A stretch of DNA of 64,000 nt, from the NCBI RefSeq assembly GCF_036785885.1, contig NC_092322.1:16266466-16330465 (forward strand), in the 5' to 3' direction. The position numbers and the translations under genes are program-made. Every line of letters starts with the position of its first letter. Position 1 is the stretch's first letter. Below the pieces are notes generated by a model, which searched no databases, was not told the DNA's origin, and was given only the letters and a program-made list of their open reading frames with translations. This document shows positions 22,719-38,198 of the stretch, one piece after another. Origin of the DNA: Coffea arabica (Eukaryota; Streptophyta; Magnoliopsida; Gentianales; Rubiaceae).

Positions 22719-25700
22719 TTAGAAATTCCACCGGTCTAGCTGAAGCTTTGCTTCAGCCATGTCCTTCTGTGCCTTCTTCCTCCGGTAAAATATGGGGCAA
22801 TCCCGACTACGGATGACAAAGTAACATTCACAAAAATACTTAACCATCTAAAAGAGATTAAGAGACATGGGAAAAGAAGCTGATAAATTGAGAAATAATT
22901 CCAATAAACAAGCATTAAATAAATTATGAGTTCAAATGATATCAAACCTTGTGCAAAGCACATCCTGGTGAAGAGAGCCTTGGCACTCTTGGCACTGGGT
23001 CCATAGCCTTCCAAAAAGCTTCTCCAACTCGGACACTGCTATCACATCCAAGTTAATTACTTCTTCAACGATAAGTTCCTAAATCGAATTCAGTAGGCAT
23101 ATGCCAAACCAAAAGAGGCAACTGAATTCAATTACAAAAGCACAGGGAAAAATTCTGCCTACCATTAGCAACTGATTTGCAATACAATTCAGCTTCTCTT
23201 CCCTTGCAGTTCGAGCAAAGTGTGTGATCTGTATTACTGGCACAGTAAAGAAGGATGATTAAACCATGGATCAACGTAGTTGTGCTTTTTCCATTTCTCC
23301 GACATAAAATGTAATACCATAGTTCTCATTCAAATATTCCTTATAAAAAATAAAATAATCATTAATCTTTGCAAAACTTTTGAGATTTAAACAACAGATT
23401 TAAAAGGTAAAAACTTATTAATCAAGTAGTTGACAATGTGGATCACCAACACTTTCAGGTAATATGAGCTCAACATCTAATCAAGATACTCTTGCAAGTT
23501 GCAATTCTGGTCCTTATTAGGATACAAAGATTAAGAGTTCAGTTTATTTACAAGATATTAATTTAGTATCGAGTGGCATGAGGACATTCACAAAATGCAA
23601 GGAAGGTTAATAATGTAATCTAGTTTTGGGAGGGAAATGTTTTATATAAACCAATCCAAGACATCAGTAGGCCAAAAGCTAAGTTGAGAAATTACAAGTA
23701 CGTGCTGCAAAAATTTGCTCACAAAACTCCAAGCTAGATTGAGCCCCATGCAACTATTCTTTAAAACTGACAAAGAAGCCATATTACACTCTTAAAGTAG
23801 CTAAAATGCATGACCTCAACCCTAAATGCAACAGTAACAGTAGGATGAATAATTGATGCCTGGGATCAACCCTTTGATCAGGATGTTAACAGTTGTATCC
23901 CTTCCATGTAAAGATTGTAAACCTGAGTCAGATATGGTACTTATAAGAAATTGGATGTTTTAAGCATTAGCAGCTTGCACTTCTTTAGCTGCACGAAATT
24001 GTGGACACTTCCTTCCAGTTGGAAAGTGGCAAGGCTATTCCTCACACAGAGAAGCCCTTTCCCCCATCAACATTTTCATCAAAGCTTTAGCAAAAAAATG
24101 AACAATAGAATTAAGGATACAGGTAGGCACTGGTCAGATGTGGAAAAAGCAAGGAACAATTGACAATTTACCTGATTAAAGCTTTGCAACCAATGCAGGT
24201 GAGTTGCTTCTTAGCAAATTTCATTATGCCACCAGTGGAAGGAGTAGAGATGGAAATGGATCTTGTATGACTCCCTTGAAGAAGCTCCTTACTAGCGTTC
24301 TTCAGAATGGGTTCAAATATTCTAAGTAGTGGCTGTAGATGCAATGTTAGTAGGAGTAAAGTGGGAAAAATAGTAATACACAAAAATGTCATATTCAAAA
24401 CTAACCTTGCTGATTTGGTTTTCAAGGTAGTAGTGGGGATCAATAGGTATGTTATTGTCTAATACATAGACAGGATCTTCAGACCTTTCGTAAGCCTGTT
24501 TATTAACTCATCAAAAGCTGAGCAATACAAATGCAACAAATTTGGTGAACAACAAGATAAACCAATACATTACCTTGGCACCTTTTGCAGCTTTAATAAT
24601 CACATAAGGAACTCGATCCCCAACATTTGGTGCAGTAGCAGCATCACGCTGTCAGCGATTCAACAACCACTATTTATATCCTTCACAAACTTTTTTTTTA
24701 ATTGGGATAAGTTATATCCTTTAGAGGCCATTGACAACAGCAAAGAAATACATAAACTGATAACCAAAAGAAGCGCGCACGCATCAAAGCCGACTAGGTT
24801 TTATGTAAATAATTAGACTTTCCATCTGCTTAATAAATAAACATATAACCACGTCAATGGGAAAAGCATATCACATGGTTTTGATAATATTATTCTATTC
24901 AAATGACAATCTGCTTCTTTGTCTTAGCTTGACAAATTTGAAAATGCATGTGCAAGACAAGGTTGCACTTACATGTGAACTTCTTTCATCTTCAAAGATC
25001 TGGAAGCCTTCCTGAATTATAAATCCCTCTAACCAACATGTTATGGAATCTTATTGAGTTTAAAACTTTAAGGCCGTATATACCAGTCTTCCACAGTGGA
25101 AACATCTTTCAAGATTTTTTTTTTTTTTGTTTGTGGTGGGGGGGCCCGGGGAAGAGAAACCAAACTGGGGAAAAACTGAGACGAAAAACAGCTCCTCTGC
25201 AGGAACTAAAAAACATCAGGTTAACAATTATGCATTATCCTCCAACAACTAGAAGCCAGTTGTCTAAATAGAACTATACATCTAAGGCTTACTGAAGAAT
25301 GGCATACATATCAAGTAGTTGAGAATTTAAAGTTGAAGGCAAAGTAATGTTCTGCAAAATTGCGCATTAAACATTTATGGATGACTGAATGAAACATGCC
25401 AGGCAGGAGGATTTAAAAACAAAGGACCAACTCTTCAAGTTTAAAGTTGCAAGAAAGTAAAGATTAACTTGTGTTCTTCAATTTAAATCTGAAGTATGGT
25501 CCAAGGACCCTCTAACAAGTACATGCTGAGTGAAAATGGGCCAATTGAAAAATACTTACCTTCCGCATCCGCTCTGCAAGTTCAACATGTGCTGCCTTGA
25601 CTTCATAATCATCTCCAGTTTTTGTGAGACCCTATTAAATTGAGAGGAGGTGATCCAGAGATGAAAACCAAAAGTTCATTAAATTTCCTAATTGGTCAAG

Positions 25701-28700
25701 ATAACAGACAGCTTCACATTTAGTAAGTAAAAGAACTACTAAGATTATGTAATCAATTCCAAATAAAAGCTGTTTTCTTACCTTAGTAATCACCAAAAGA
25801 GACAAATCCACACGATTCATAAGAAGATCTGCAATGGTATTCTTGACATATTGCACGGCACCAGGAACATCCCTGTCTATTAGTATTTTGTGAAGACATT
25901 CAGTTACAAGGTTTTTGACCAATAAACAGTTATCTCTTCGAACTGTTTCAATCCCTGAAAGAGAAAATTGAAATATTTTATCAGCTATGTCGACTGTGAT
26001 AATTTTCAATAAGAAAATTATTCTGAGACTAAAAACAGGAAAAGAAAACTTGGTCACCTTTAGCATCCATTTTGTCAAACTTATTGGGATTTGTCCAAAG
26101 AAGGCCAGCGTATCTCTTCTTGCTAATTAATAGATATGGATAATATACCTTCTCAAACTCCAACTTTATTGGCTATAAAATAAACACAGACACAGGAGAA
26201 AATAAATAAGAAAAAGGAAAACGAGAGGACAAAGGAGAGTCCATAGAAGATGGAAAACTGTCTATTAGTTTTGCTACTAAAATCTACCAAGGTTTGAGAA
26301 AAAAGATATATAAAATGGCAAAAGAAAAGGACTAGGATATTTGAATGTTATGGAATTTAAGAATCTCGAAAGTATGTATTTCACGCTAAATTCATGACTA
26401 AAAACAAAAAACTACAAATTTTGATTTTGATGACGTGTGTGATTTTCACTCAAGTCTTACCTAGAGGTTTGATTATCAAGAACATTGACTTTGCGCAAAA
26501 AAAAATTAGTTTCTGAATCCCACAAGTAGCAGCCAGATACATCTCTAAAGGTATAAGAATGGTACTTGAAGAGCTCCAGATGGGTTGCTAGAGCACTGGC
26601 TCATTCTTAAGAAAGGTCCCTCATATGGAATTGACGACCTCTTCTTCAACACCAGAGGCACACCCAACATCAAATGAATAAGGGTTACCGAGTTTGTTTA
26701 AGATGCACATGTAACATATTCCTCATTGCTATTTTTCTACCAAGCTAATAAGATCAGAAATTCCTAATCAGAATTGATCTGAAAGTTTCCTCAGCATATG
26801 AATAGGTAGATGATGAAATATGCTGTCAGGAGCATAAAATGAATCTGCTTCTTGATGCATTTGAACAGTATCACACTCGACATCAACTTTCAGAATTCTG
26901 GTCTGGCTGCCTTGCCATTGTCTCTGCAAAGTGCTGTAACTTAATGCCTAGGGAAAACTTCAATTACTGTCCTAAGACATAAAAGGTCCATGAAAGGTTG
27001 CAGGTCCATAGCCAATTTGTTTATGAAGTACATGTTAGCAAACTTCCATATAAGGTGTCTTTAGAGAAAATAAATGCACTGATTAACCACTCAGGCAAAA
27101 AGCCATGGTTAAATTAAGACCCAGATTGAGATCATTCAAGTAAACAGAAAGGAAAGAAAACAAGTTTATATTAACATATAAAACAACAAGAACATTGCAG
27201 ACATTACATAAATTTTAAAAAAAATAGTCACTTGACAACAGAAAACCATATTATACATAAGAACCAAGTTAAATAATGATCAAACAGAATTTCTTAGAAA
27301 ATAGTCAAGAACCTATTTAGGTTCTTATAATTCTTAGAAACTTGAACGTGGTATTAAAAGAACCAAGGATAGCTACTAGCGATTGAGAAAAGAAGAGTTT
27401 CATTACTTACTTTCGTGAAAGTTCCGCTAATGTAGTCAGCAGCTTCTCTACCTAGGTTCATAGCTTCTTCAACTGTAGGGACGCCAAATTGCACCATCAC
27501 AGAATCTGTATCTCCATATATTACCTGATAACAAAGTGATGTTCAAGTACAAACTACTACTGATCTGGTACACCAAGGAATGTACCTACCACATTGTCTC
27601 ACAATTAGCTCGTGCAGCCCTGAAATTGTGAACTAACACCTAATCTTTTCATTTTCTTGTCAATGAAGATGGCACATCATAAGACCAGGCATAGTTCTAC
27701 AATTTAGATAATTAAATAAAATATCCATCACACGTTACCTTCTGAATTAATACAGAAATCAGTAACTACAATTCCACTTTTTTTTTCTTGTCAATGAAGA
27801 TTACACATCATAAGAGCAGGCATAGATCTATAGTTTTGACAATTAAATAATATATCCATCCCAAGTTATCTTCTGAACCGATAGAGAAACCAGAAACTAC
27901 TATTCCACTTTCCAGCATTACAAACTAACAGGCTTTTGTTAGTTCTCATAATCCTATGATACCTTTACAAGCCATTCTCCACATCATATGATGTTATCAA
28001 AAGGCCAAGGCTGAAAAGGATTCAATAAGAAACATAAACTGTTTACCTCAGCATTATGTTCATAGCCCCCAAGCACTGTGAATTTATCTTCCACCAGTTT
28101 CTTGGTGTGTTCAATCATCTGTCGACCTTCAACATTATGGCCGGTCAAATGGATCAGGTAATTGTGAAACAAAATCCGTGGTAATACCGTTTCAAGAAGT
28201 AAGGGAGATGATATTAGAATCCCAATCCCCCAAAAACAAATTGAAAAATGGAAATAGAAAAAAAGAGGTCATCAGGACATATTACCATAACTTGTGACAC
28301 TCGAAGATATTTCTAGACAAGGTAGTTGACCCACTGTAGCTCCCGTAAACCCATATACAGAATTTGCACTTATCTGTAAAGTTCAGAAGACATTGAACAA
28401 CTTAGATTGCTTCAGAAACATTGTGATAAGAGCAAAATGACTTGTCAAGGGCATAATTACAAGTCTACAAATCGCCGATAATTTCAAAGGTCTCATTACC
28501 TTCAGAGCCAGTTGACGACCATCTAAAACAGCTTTTACCAGAGGATCCCTCGCTTCCTAAAAAAAACTGTAAAGTTAATACTGCATGCATAAGATTTTTC
28601 TGGATAGTAATGAAGGGATACCCTCTCAAGAGAAGTGTAACTTAGAAAACCCTCCAATGACCAATGCTAATATTTGTCAAATTACCAACTGCATTGGCTC

Positions 28701-31700
28701 TTGAAAATCTGTAAGGTCTAACAATTCAAGAAAGCCTGAAGTGGTTAAAAAAAACAACCTCTCAGAGTGAATGACATTTATCAACTTATCTTGTGGAGTT
28801 TCAAGACCTAAACATAGTTTAGTCTTGAAAAGTTTTGTCATCAAATCCCAAAGCCAAAGGCCTTTAAACATTGCAAGACAAATATATATAATAGACTAAC
28901 CAATATTATGATATAGAAACTGCAACAAAATTCAGTGTGTGAGTAGCACCTTCAAGTCTGCTTTTGCCCTTTTACGAGCAGCCAACAGTTCTTCAAGAAT
29001 TTCTGGAAGTATTCCCTGAAGCAACATTTAACACATTACTAAAAACTCACACACTGTATACAAATGCATTAAAGCATCAATAGAAAGATTAACCTTCTGC
29101 AAATTTGTTTTGACAAATGTGTCACCAGATGGAGTTTTAGTGACCCATTCTGGAGGAAGGTTAAGTCTACGCATGTCTTCAGGAGTTACCTATAAATAAA
29201 ATTCCAGATCAATCATACCTCCATCTTGATCCAATCATAAAACAATCAATAACACATTTCAGTTCCATCCTCCCCTCTCAGCAGGGAAATATGGGAACAA
29301 TAATGTCTTACCAATGTACAGTAACACAGATTATAAGCCATCATAACTGAGGGATACAGAGATGCAAAATCAAGTGTTGCAATAGGCTTCTCAAAAAATC
29401 CTGCACTGGCTTCCAAAACCTGTCAACGGAATGATGTCAAATATATAAAACCACCATAAGAGGCTCCAAGTCAGATGAATATGAAAGCTATCATAATGCA
29501 TACTTTTGAAACCTCTATGCCAAAATTATATCCACCCAAAGAAGTCAAAACACCATCACTAAAAATTTGCAGATTCAATACAAGCAGCCCAATTAATTTC
29601 CTTCTATATTTGGGCATCTCAAGACAGTGAAACAATTGTCCATGCTGTAATGAAAATACGACCTGTAAGTATCTTTCTAACATGCCCATATTCATTGCAT
29701 TACATCACAAAATTGAGTTGCAAACTAATTAAAGAAAATACGGGATTTTAGAAGAAAATCAGGAACATCATGTTCTCCTTATTCGGGGAACAAATATCTA
29801 CCACTTTAGCATGCATTGGAAGGGAATTAGCAGAAATTGAAGAAAAGCAGCAACAGCAGCAGCGTTATAAGCACAAATGTGTTTTCCCTTTCACTATTCA
29901 AGTTCATCAAAGTTTCACCCAGATAGCTTAATTGCTGGAGCTACTAATTGCTTCTGATATAACATCAGTAAATGGAAGATAATATGCTTATCAAATAATA
30001 TTCTCCTAATTAGTCCAGGTCACTACATGAAAGATAGCAGTTGATGTCTTATCAAGCAAGTTCAGAACATGGCAAAACAAATTCTAATGATTTGACGGAA
30101 CCACCTTAACGCTCCTCCTAACAAGATCAGAAATGAAACAGTTCAGCAGAAGTATACAACCAACATAGTTGCTCAATCTTGTGTAGCAAAAACATCATAA
30201 CAGGACAAAGACTTGATGACAAAACTATGTCATACACTTCTTATATGAATTTAAACCTCATAAAGGAAAAGGAGATCAATTGCTTACAGTTGCACCCTCA
30301 AATGTTCCTTGTTCAGATCCGGCCTGTTTCGCATTGGGAATAACAAGATTCTTTTGTTTTGCTTTCCTAAGAAGTTGAGATAACACCTGAAGACAGTTGT
30401 TACAAGTTTCACATCCGCTTATAAATATAGGGAGATAAGTGAGACTCCAATAAATTAAAATCTATTCTATACGAAAAAGAACAAAATGGTAGCAAAGCTT
30501 ACAACCAACCTTAATGCTCTGCCCTCTTGAGAGAAGAAATGAGATAGGGACACCTGTTACTCGGGCCATCTCCACATAGTTGTAAATGAACATCAATTTG
30601 TCCAAAAGCCGTTGTGGGAGATAAGCATCCTACAGCAAATCTACTAAAGTAAGTTTTTCAACGTAAAATGCCCCTGAACTTATTGATTACCATCAGATGT
30701 ACAACAAACATTTCAAGATCCGACCAGCAACTTCCTGTGAGTTTAAAAAAAACTCCATGCAGCTTAACATTTACTAAACATAGACCTTTATGAATATCAA
30801 GTAAGAAATCGAAAGTAACAGACATCTAATTGGAACCCTAACATCCCCAGTCCATTCAAAAAAACAACTCTGTATGTGCCTCATGTTCCTCCAAGAGTGG
30901 ACGAATGTGCAGCTTCTTCTTTCACGATTCAGAGACGAGTTAATCAAAGATATTTGAAAGGAAATGGAAAAGGAAGATTTCTAGCTTCATAAATGAAAAA
31001 GATGGTCAAAGGTTAGGAGCATGAATTATACAGAACACTTTTTGTACCGTACAGCAAAGCTGGTCCACGAGGCTCCTGCAGTGCTAAACTCTACCCATAG
31101 AAAGGATAAGGTCAATTCCTCTAAGACCCATGACCTCAGAAGTCAAAAGAGAACAACACTGTCTCAACAAGAATACCCTTAATTCCAATATAAAAGGACT
31201 ATTGCAGTAGATTCCCTGAAATTTCCCCAAGACAACATAATAATATATCTAGCATATTGTAGCAACCATAAAAGACAGACAATAAAATTTAAAAAACAAC
31301 AACAACAACAGCAACAAAGAAGAAAAACATATAGAAAGACAAATGCACACACCTTCAAACAATACTTAGCGAGACGCATCCTTGTGTCTGAGTTCCCATT
31401 CTGAAGGTCAGATATGATTGAATGGTGAACATCCTCCTTCTGCACATATAAAATATTTAATGAGCGCACCATAGTCAAACAGATATATCCTATATACAAC
31501 CTCTTTCTGCACATAACTAAAATTTCAACAAATGTCTTAAAATCCAAACAGATAAGTATATCCTATACGCGAGAGAGAGAGAGAGTTTCTGAAACAAGAT
31601 GCATTAGAAGGCACAAGAACAATGGTTTATTCCCAAACTGCAGAACCAGTGAATGAACATCAGCTACTCTAAAAATAAATGTTCTGCTTTTGCCAGCAAA

Positions 31701-32179
31701 GATCTTTGTAATGTATATTTATGTGTAAAAACCAAAGCAACAGAACCAGTTATTTCTCACCAGCACAAGGCTGAAAGGAAAAGTAACTACGACTGGATAG
31801 TTACCAGCTTTTAAGCCTGTACCCTTAATCTCCCTTCCTGGGCTTGCTTACCCACCCAGACAACTACCAACCATGTGACCTTAAGGAGAAGAAAAATGTT
31901 CTCCAAGGAAAGCACATATCTAGTCATATGGTCCTTGTCAAAGAAGTCACCTTCTCCCTGAAATCCTACCTTTTGTTCACCCATCAGGTATGACAAAAAA
32001 GGACCAGGTGCAGACTTGATTAATATGATTGGGACCATGAAAGCCCAGATTGGCAGATGAGTCCAGGATTACCAGACGCTTGCCTACAACTCCAGTTAAG
32101 CCAAAATAATATATTAATATAAATATGTTTATTTTGTTAGTGCATGCTAAGAATTCAGTCCAAGACTTCTCTCTCTCTT

Positions 32180-32210
<31 letters not shown>

Positions 32211-35200
32211 GGGGTGGTGGGGGTGTTAGTCTTAGGATCAAATATAAAATGGTCATAGATGTGGAAAGCAATACCAGGACTCGGAAGTCCAGGAGGCAAA
32301 CAAAACCATTCTTACAGATTCATAAATCATCCCAAAACAAACAACCATCTTGTTCTATCAGCTGCTTTTAAAATTTTGAATCAGCTTGCATTCACAAACA
32401 GACAGCCTTCTATTTATACTAGAAGGAGAAATAATCTTCTACAAGAATACATACAAGAAATAAACACAAAAGACTTTTAAGGCACATTAATGTAACCTCT
32501 GATCATGCCAGAATACATATAGTTTCTAAACCAACAAATGAATCCAAAAACTTTTGGTCTGAGTTTTATCCACGATGCATCTTTACAGGGAGAAATAAGT
32601 CTTGGTCTATAACATACAACCTAGTCTTCTCTTATGCTTCATTTTGGTGTTCAAATACAAGCTTTCAACTCTTTTTATGATCTAATCTGATTTGCTTTTC
32701 AAACTGAAATACAATTGCATATTAAGATTTCTTTACAGCAAAGACCGAGGAACCAGGGGGTGAAGGGAGGTAACCGCCCCAACACCCCCCCCCCCAAATG
32801 GGCACCTTAATTAGTGGAATTTCTTAGCGCCCCCATCATTTTAGGAACTCTTTTGAAGATTTTCTATTCTGCTCCCATTCCTACTATTGCACCAACTCCC
32901 TCCTCTTACTTTCATATTTCCTCAATTTATGTCCTTAAAGTCTACCCATCCAAAGAAGAAAGGAACACTGTCCAATTGATTTATGCCACGACTTCTCTAT
33001 ACTGATTTTAAAATTTAGCCCCTTCAAAGAAGTTGTTCTGCAATGCACATTCATTTCTTCCCATTGACAGAATGCAAGAAGAGCAATTCAATACTCAAAT
33101 ACTAAATACTTCTAAAAAAAACACTTAATAAATTTAGCAAAAAAGATATCATAGGGAGTATAATGAAAGGAAAAGCAACTTGACCAATTTCAAAGATCCC
33201 TACACAATATGTCCATTTAGCAAGTGCCTTCACAAAAAATATCCAACCAATACTAGAAGTACAGAATGCTATGTACCCTTAAACTATGTAAAATATCCTT
33301 ACCTGCTCATTAAGGAAATGTGCAGAGACTGAGTTCAATGAATACGAACTTAACTTATAATCCCTCTGCATAACCTGCAGCAAAAGACATGGCACAAAAA
33401 ATGACTTGAGGAAATCTCAGAGTGAAATATCTTATCACCATGACTGAATAAAGAAGACATTTACAAAAAGAAATCCCCAAGAAAGCATAGGGGTAAATGC
33501 CTCATAAGCAAAACCTGAAGCAAGTCAAATTGAACTCTCCCTTCTATTGTAACTTCTTTACTTTCCCTGGTACCGTATTGTCTGCATTACCAAAAAATTA
33601 CAATCAATCATTGTTGTTCAGTTACTTACCTGACACAACAGGAAAATTTAAAACAGTAACATAATATATAAGTACCCAGACATCAGACAGTTCAAGGGAC
33701 AGAATACATTAAACTTTAAAACCTATTATGGACTCCCACATAAAATCTCATATGGTTCTCCAACTCCAAGATGATACTGATAACATTTTCCACAGATTAA
33801 TAGGAGGCTTTGCAAATAAAATGAACTTTCCTTACTCTACTCATTCCAGCATATGAAAACTCAAATGCGTATATTTTAACAGCTTCAGTCCTGTCTTATT
33901 AAGCCTTTCAAGGCAAGCAACTATGGTGATTTGTCAATTATGGCTAACTCATGATTAATTTGACTTCATTGAGAATCAGCTTTGTCCATTCAAGTGCATT
34001 CTCCAGTAATGTGAACATTGGATTGTCTGATAACAAGAAACTTAGGCCCAGAAAAACTGGATGTCACATATGTACAGAGATAGAAAGTTAACCGCTTCCA
34101 ACAGCAAAGAATGGAGCCAATACCTACAAGATCCATTAAAGAGTTACTTTTCTATTCTGCTATGAAAATAGAAAAGTATAGCAGGAACCAAAGAAAAATA
34201 ACCTTATCTTCAGGCAGATTTTGAATTGAAAGTTCAGTGATTTTGGTCCTGAATTTTCCTTGTATGTGGAAAAATGTTTAAAACCTGTTATATTCTCTCA
34301 GGGAGCATCTGTTTCCTAGAATTCTTTCATAAGTGTGTCATAATCTGATTTTTTTTCTCTTTCTTTTTTCCCTTCTGGGTATCTTCTTTTTCCTGTATTT
34401 GACTTGCACATCCAAGAACATGAATTCCTTTTACACGTGACAGACCGGGCATCCACTCAATCAATGCAAATTAACTAGACACTAGTTTGAAAGAGGATAA
34501 ACAACATTTTTCATGTAAGTTTTATAGCCTGAAATTATATGGAAGTGGTCTGTATGATGAAATAAAGAGACAAAAAGCTAAAACTATATTAAATGAGCAT
34601 AGATAAGAAACAAGGGTGACTTATATCTCAAAGAAAAGGACTAAACAAGAGTAGGATAAAGCAAAGGCAGCACTCAAAGGTAACATAAAACACAGACCAT
34701 GCTCCCATCCATTTTTTGAGCTGAAGACAAAAACACATGACCGTTGCATGTTCACTTTGCATATTAACATACATTAAAGATAAATGTGGTGCTTCACACA
34801 TAAATGTTAAAGGGTGACGCCAACTATCTAAATGGGTCTTTTTAAGTGAAGTAATATTTTGTTCCCTTCCTCAATGTATGCTGTCTTCCATCTGTCTGAC
34901 TCTTTTATCTTAGAAAGCAGAGCTACTAGAGATGCAATGCACATAAACTGGATGAAATATGCTTGCAAGAAGCAGACCAAAATGAGGTTGCATTACAAAA
35001 CCTTACGGAACGAGAAGCAAAGCAACAAGCAGCATGTAGGACACTTGACTTACTATAGGTAACTGGATTTCATTTGCAGTCTTCTGCAACATCTCAATTA
35101 TCTCTGTTAAGGGCAAATTGGGGATTTGGGCTTTACTTAGTTGCCATATAACAAGAGTTATGGATATTTACCATTTCCAGATGACCGTGCTGTTGAAAAA

Positions 35201-38152
35201 TTGGCCCGATCAATCCCATCTCCTAAACATTAAGTTCTGGTTTTAGTTAGCAATTTCTTCGTCCAGTTCTCTAATAAAGGCCTTGCAAGGAATATTAAAT
35301 GTATATCCCAAAAACCACCGAATGACTGAAAAATCCAGTATTAGGAAGTGATTGAGCTTCTTCTACCTTCTGTTGCTTCCTTTATCATTCTTTCAGATGG
35401 TTCTTTTTCATCGTAACTTCCTTCCTCTCACAAAATCTTTCAATTCTCCATATTTATTTGGCTATCTGTTCATCTATAGAAACTATAACATTTCAAAGGC
35501 AACAAGCAAGGAATTCAAATAATTTTCCAAGTCTAGAAAAGTCAACAGGGGCAGAGTCGTAAATAACCTAAACAACTAGGCGGGTTTTGTGTTCAACAGG
35601 TAGCTATCAGATTTGACAATTAGGATAGATAAGGTAATTACTCAACAAGGTGGTGATAAAGACCAACAGAAAATGCACATCTTGTGTTGCAAAAGCAAAA
35701 GGACTTGTATAAAAAATAAAAATAAAAAAAAGACATGAGAATCAGCAGCTAGATAAATATCCATGTGTCACTCTGTATCAGTATCACATCAAGTTCAATA
35801 CTCCACTTAGATTCACCAGGTGTTTAGTTGCAAAATAAAAATTAATGACTAAAGAAAGAAAGAACAAATGCATTGCTTTGTTGATATAGTAGGATGGTGA
35901 GATTTGATGATCTTCATCAGAGCTTGCCAGGCAGAGAAAAGAAAGGTCAAAAATATAATTACCTTGAAGAAAATGTAGTATCTTTGACACGGACTTTGCT
36001 GTTTATGATCCGTCCAAGTAAAGGAAACTCTGTTATTCCTAGCACTTTAGCTCTCTAGACAACATCAAATGCACATCAAATACTTGAGATTGGAAAAGGC
36101 ATTAACACATGGAAGGTTAATCATGAAAGGAATGTGAAAAGGTTCCTCTACCTCAATAAGATAGGGCAGATCGAACTTGCAGATGTTATACCCAATTATA
36201 ATGTCAGGGTCCACTTCACGGATAAAATCCTAAAATGTTAAAAAGAAAAAGATAAAGCTGAAATAAAAGCACCAAAGCAGAGAAAAAAATCACATTGCCC
36301 AAAGAATGCTGCCTTTAGTTTTTCAATCCTGAACTTTGCCTTTTCCTATCAAAGACTTGGCATGCTTCTGATAAGCCGCTATTAGTAATAAGAGAAATTT
36401 GTAGACTGTATCCTGTAAATGCAAAATTTGTATAATTTCTCCTGTGAATGCAGAATAAAAATGCATCTTTCCAAGTGAAATCTTTGGAACTCATAAGTAC
36501 GCAACATTTCCACCACTGCACCATCACAACCAACGAAAATTTCACCAAGGAAGATCAAAGGTCTCTTAAACTACCAAGCATTTGCAGACAGAAGCTCATT
36601 TTAACAAAAAAATTAGTGGTATATGTGTATCAAGTGGCTATTTGTAAAGATTTATTGGTCCAGTACCTTTTGGATTTACTCTAACTTCTTTCTTTTCACT
36701 AGAAAATACAATTCATTTAGAACAATATATGACATTGCCACAAACAACCCATTCCATACCACCCAAGAAAGAAAGGTGCCAACTATGACTAATCAAAATC
36801 AACAATGAAGCTTCTATGTTGAGCATATTACCCGCCAAGCAAGTAAGACCTCTTTCTCGGTGTCAAAGGACATAACATCAACGCCAGCAATAGGTGAGCA
36901 CGACTTAAGCGTCATTACATTACGAACAAATGGCTGATCCTGTCCCTGCAATGTAACTACATTGGCCACCTGAAATGCAAGAAGAGAATGTCATTCTGAA
37001 AAAGCTTTAAGGCTATTCTCTACCCATCAGGGGATGAGAACAATCTAACCTGGATAACAGGATCATGGATGGGCTCAGGGAAAAGACCTTTACGACCTGC
37101 ACACTCTATGTCAAAACTTAAAATGCGAAAGGGAGCCATCTTTGAGAATTCTCCTTCAGGAACATGGCTAACTAAGTCTGTGTAACTAAGACCAATCATT
37201 AAGGAAATATTTGTTCTAGAAAATGCACAATTCAATATAATTCTGCCAAGAAGAGATCTGATTTCAACACCATAGAAGATTGTTTTTTACATGTATTCTA
37301 ATAGCATTTTAGAGTCAGGATACAGACAGTCAAACTCCAATTGGCAGTAGGACAGGTTTTTCGCTTTCTTTATATATTTTCCTACTGGCACTTCAATCCA
37401 ATTCCCACCAACAATATTGCAATCAATCATGAATCGCAGAGCAAACAGAATATTACTCTCATACGTCATAAAGCTCTTCAAGCCAAGCCCATCAATTTGT
37501 ATGCCTCTGTCCAGGATACCTAATAAGTTTTGTCATGTTAGATGGAAACAAAAAAAACAACAGTAAAATCATATATCAGTACCAAAAAAACAAATCATCT
37601 AATTACACTACTACACTGCTACACATCCAGTCTACACTGCTATACGTCCAGTCTACACTGTAACCCTCATTTCCTTCATCTTCCAGGGTAGGTGGATGCA
37701 GAGCATATACATTTGTGGCTAATCTACACTTGAAGAGTCTTTTTACCAGGCACATTTGTAAACTTACGGACCAATTAATGCAGCATGTAAAAAGTCATCT
37801 CTGATAACAAAGACATAACAGCTAAAATAGGCCACGGCAGATTTTTCCACTTCAGCAAAAGGATAAACCATCAATCTGATAGCCCAGAAACCATGAATGC
37901 TTTGTACAGAAATTCACATTGAACAATTCATTGCAGTGATAAGCCTGGTAACAGTGTAACAAATTCTAACCACGACAGCTGGTAACCATTGTTGGCAATG
38001 CCACTACTATCTTAAGGAAAGGCTGAGAATTCTGCTGTTGATAATACATTATGCTTCTTCTCTGAACCAATTCAACCCGCCGCACAAAATAAGGAACATT
38101 GCTATTCCTGTTCACGTCTCTCATCCTTCCCTGCACCAATAAGCAAGGAATG

Positions 38153-38198
<46 letters not shown>

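Noticed and set aside
32178..32223. Homopolymer G tract as a functional G-quadruplex switch
   Set aside because: A run this pure in a mid-intron position is prone to sequencing error and has no conserved context; recorded only as a repeat.
37259..37323. POLD1 exon 5 reading on past 37324 to a stop
   Set aside because: It would truncate the protein before the exonuclease; the U12-type donor at the boundary restores the frame and conserved residues.
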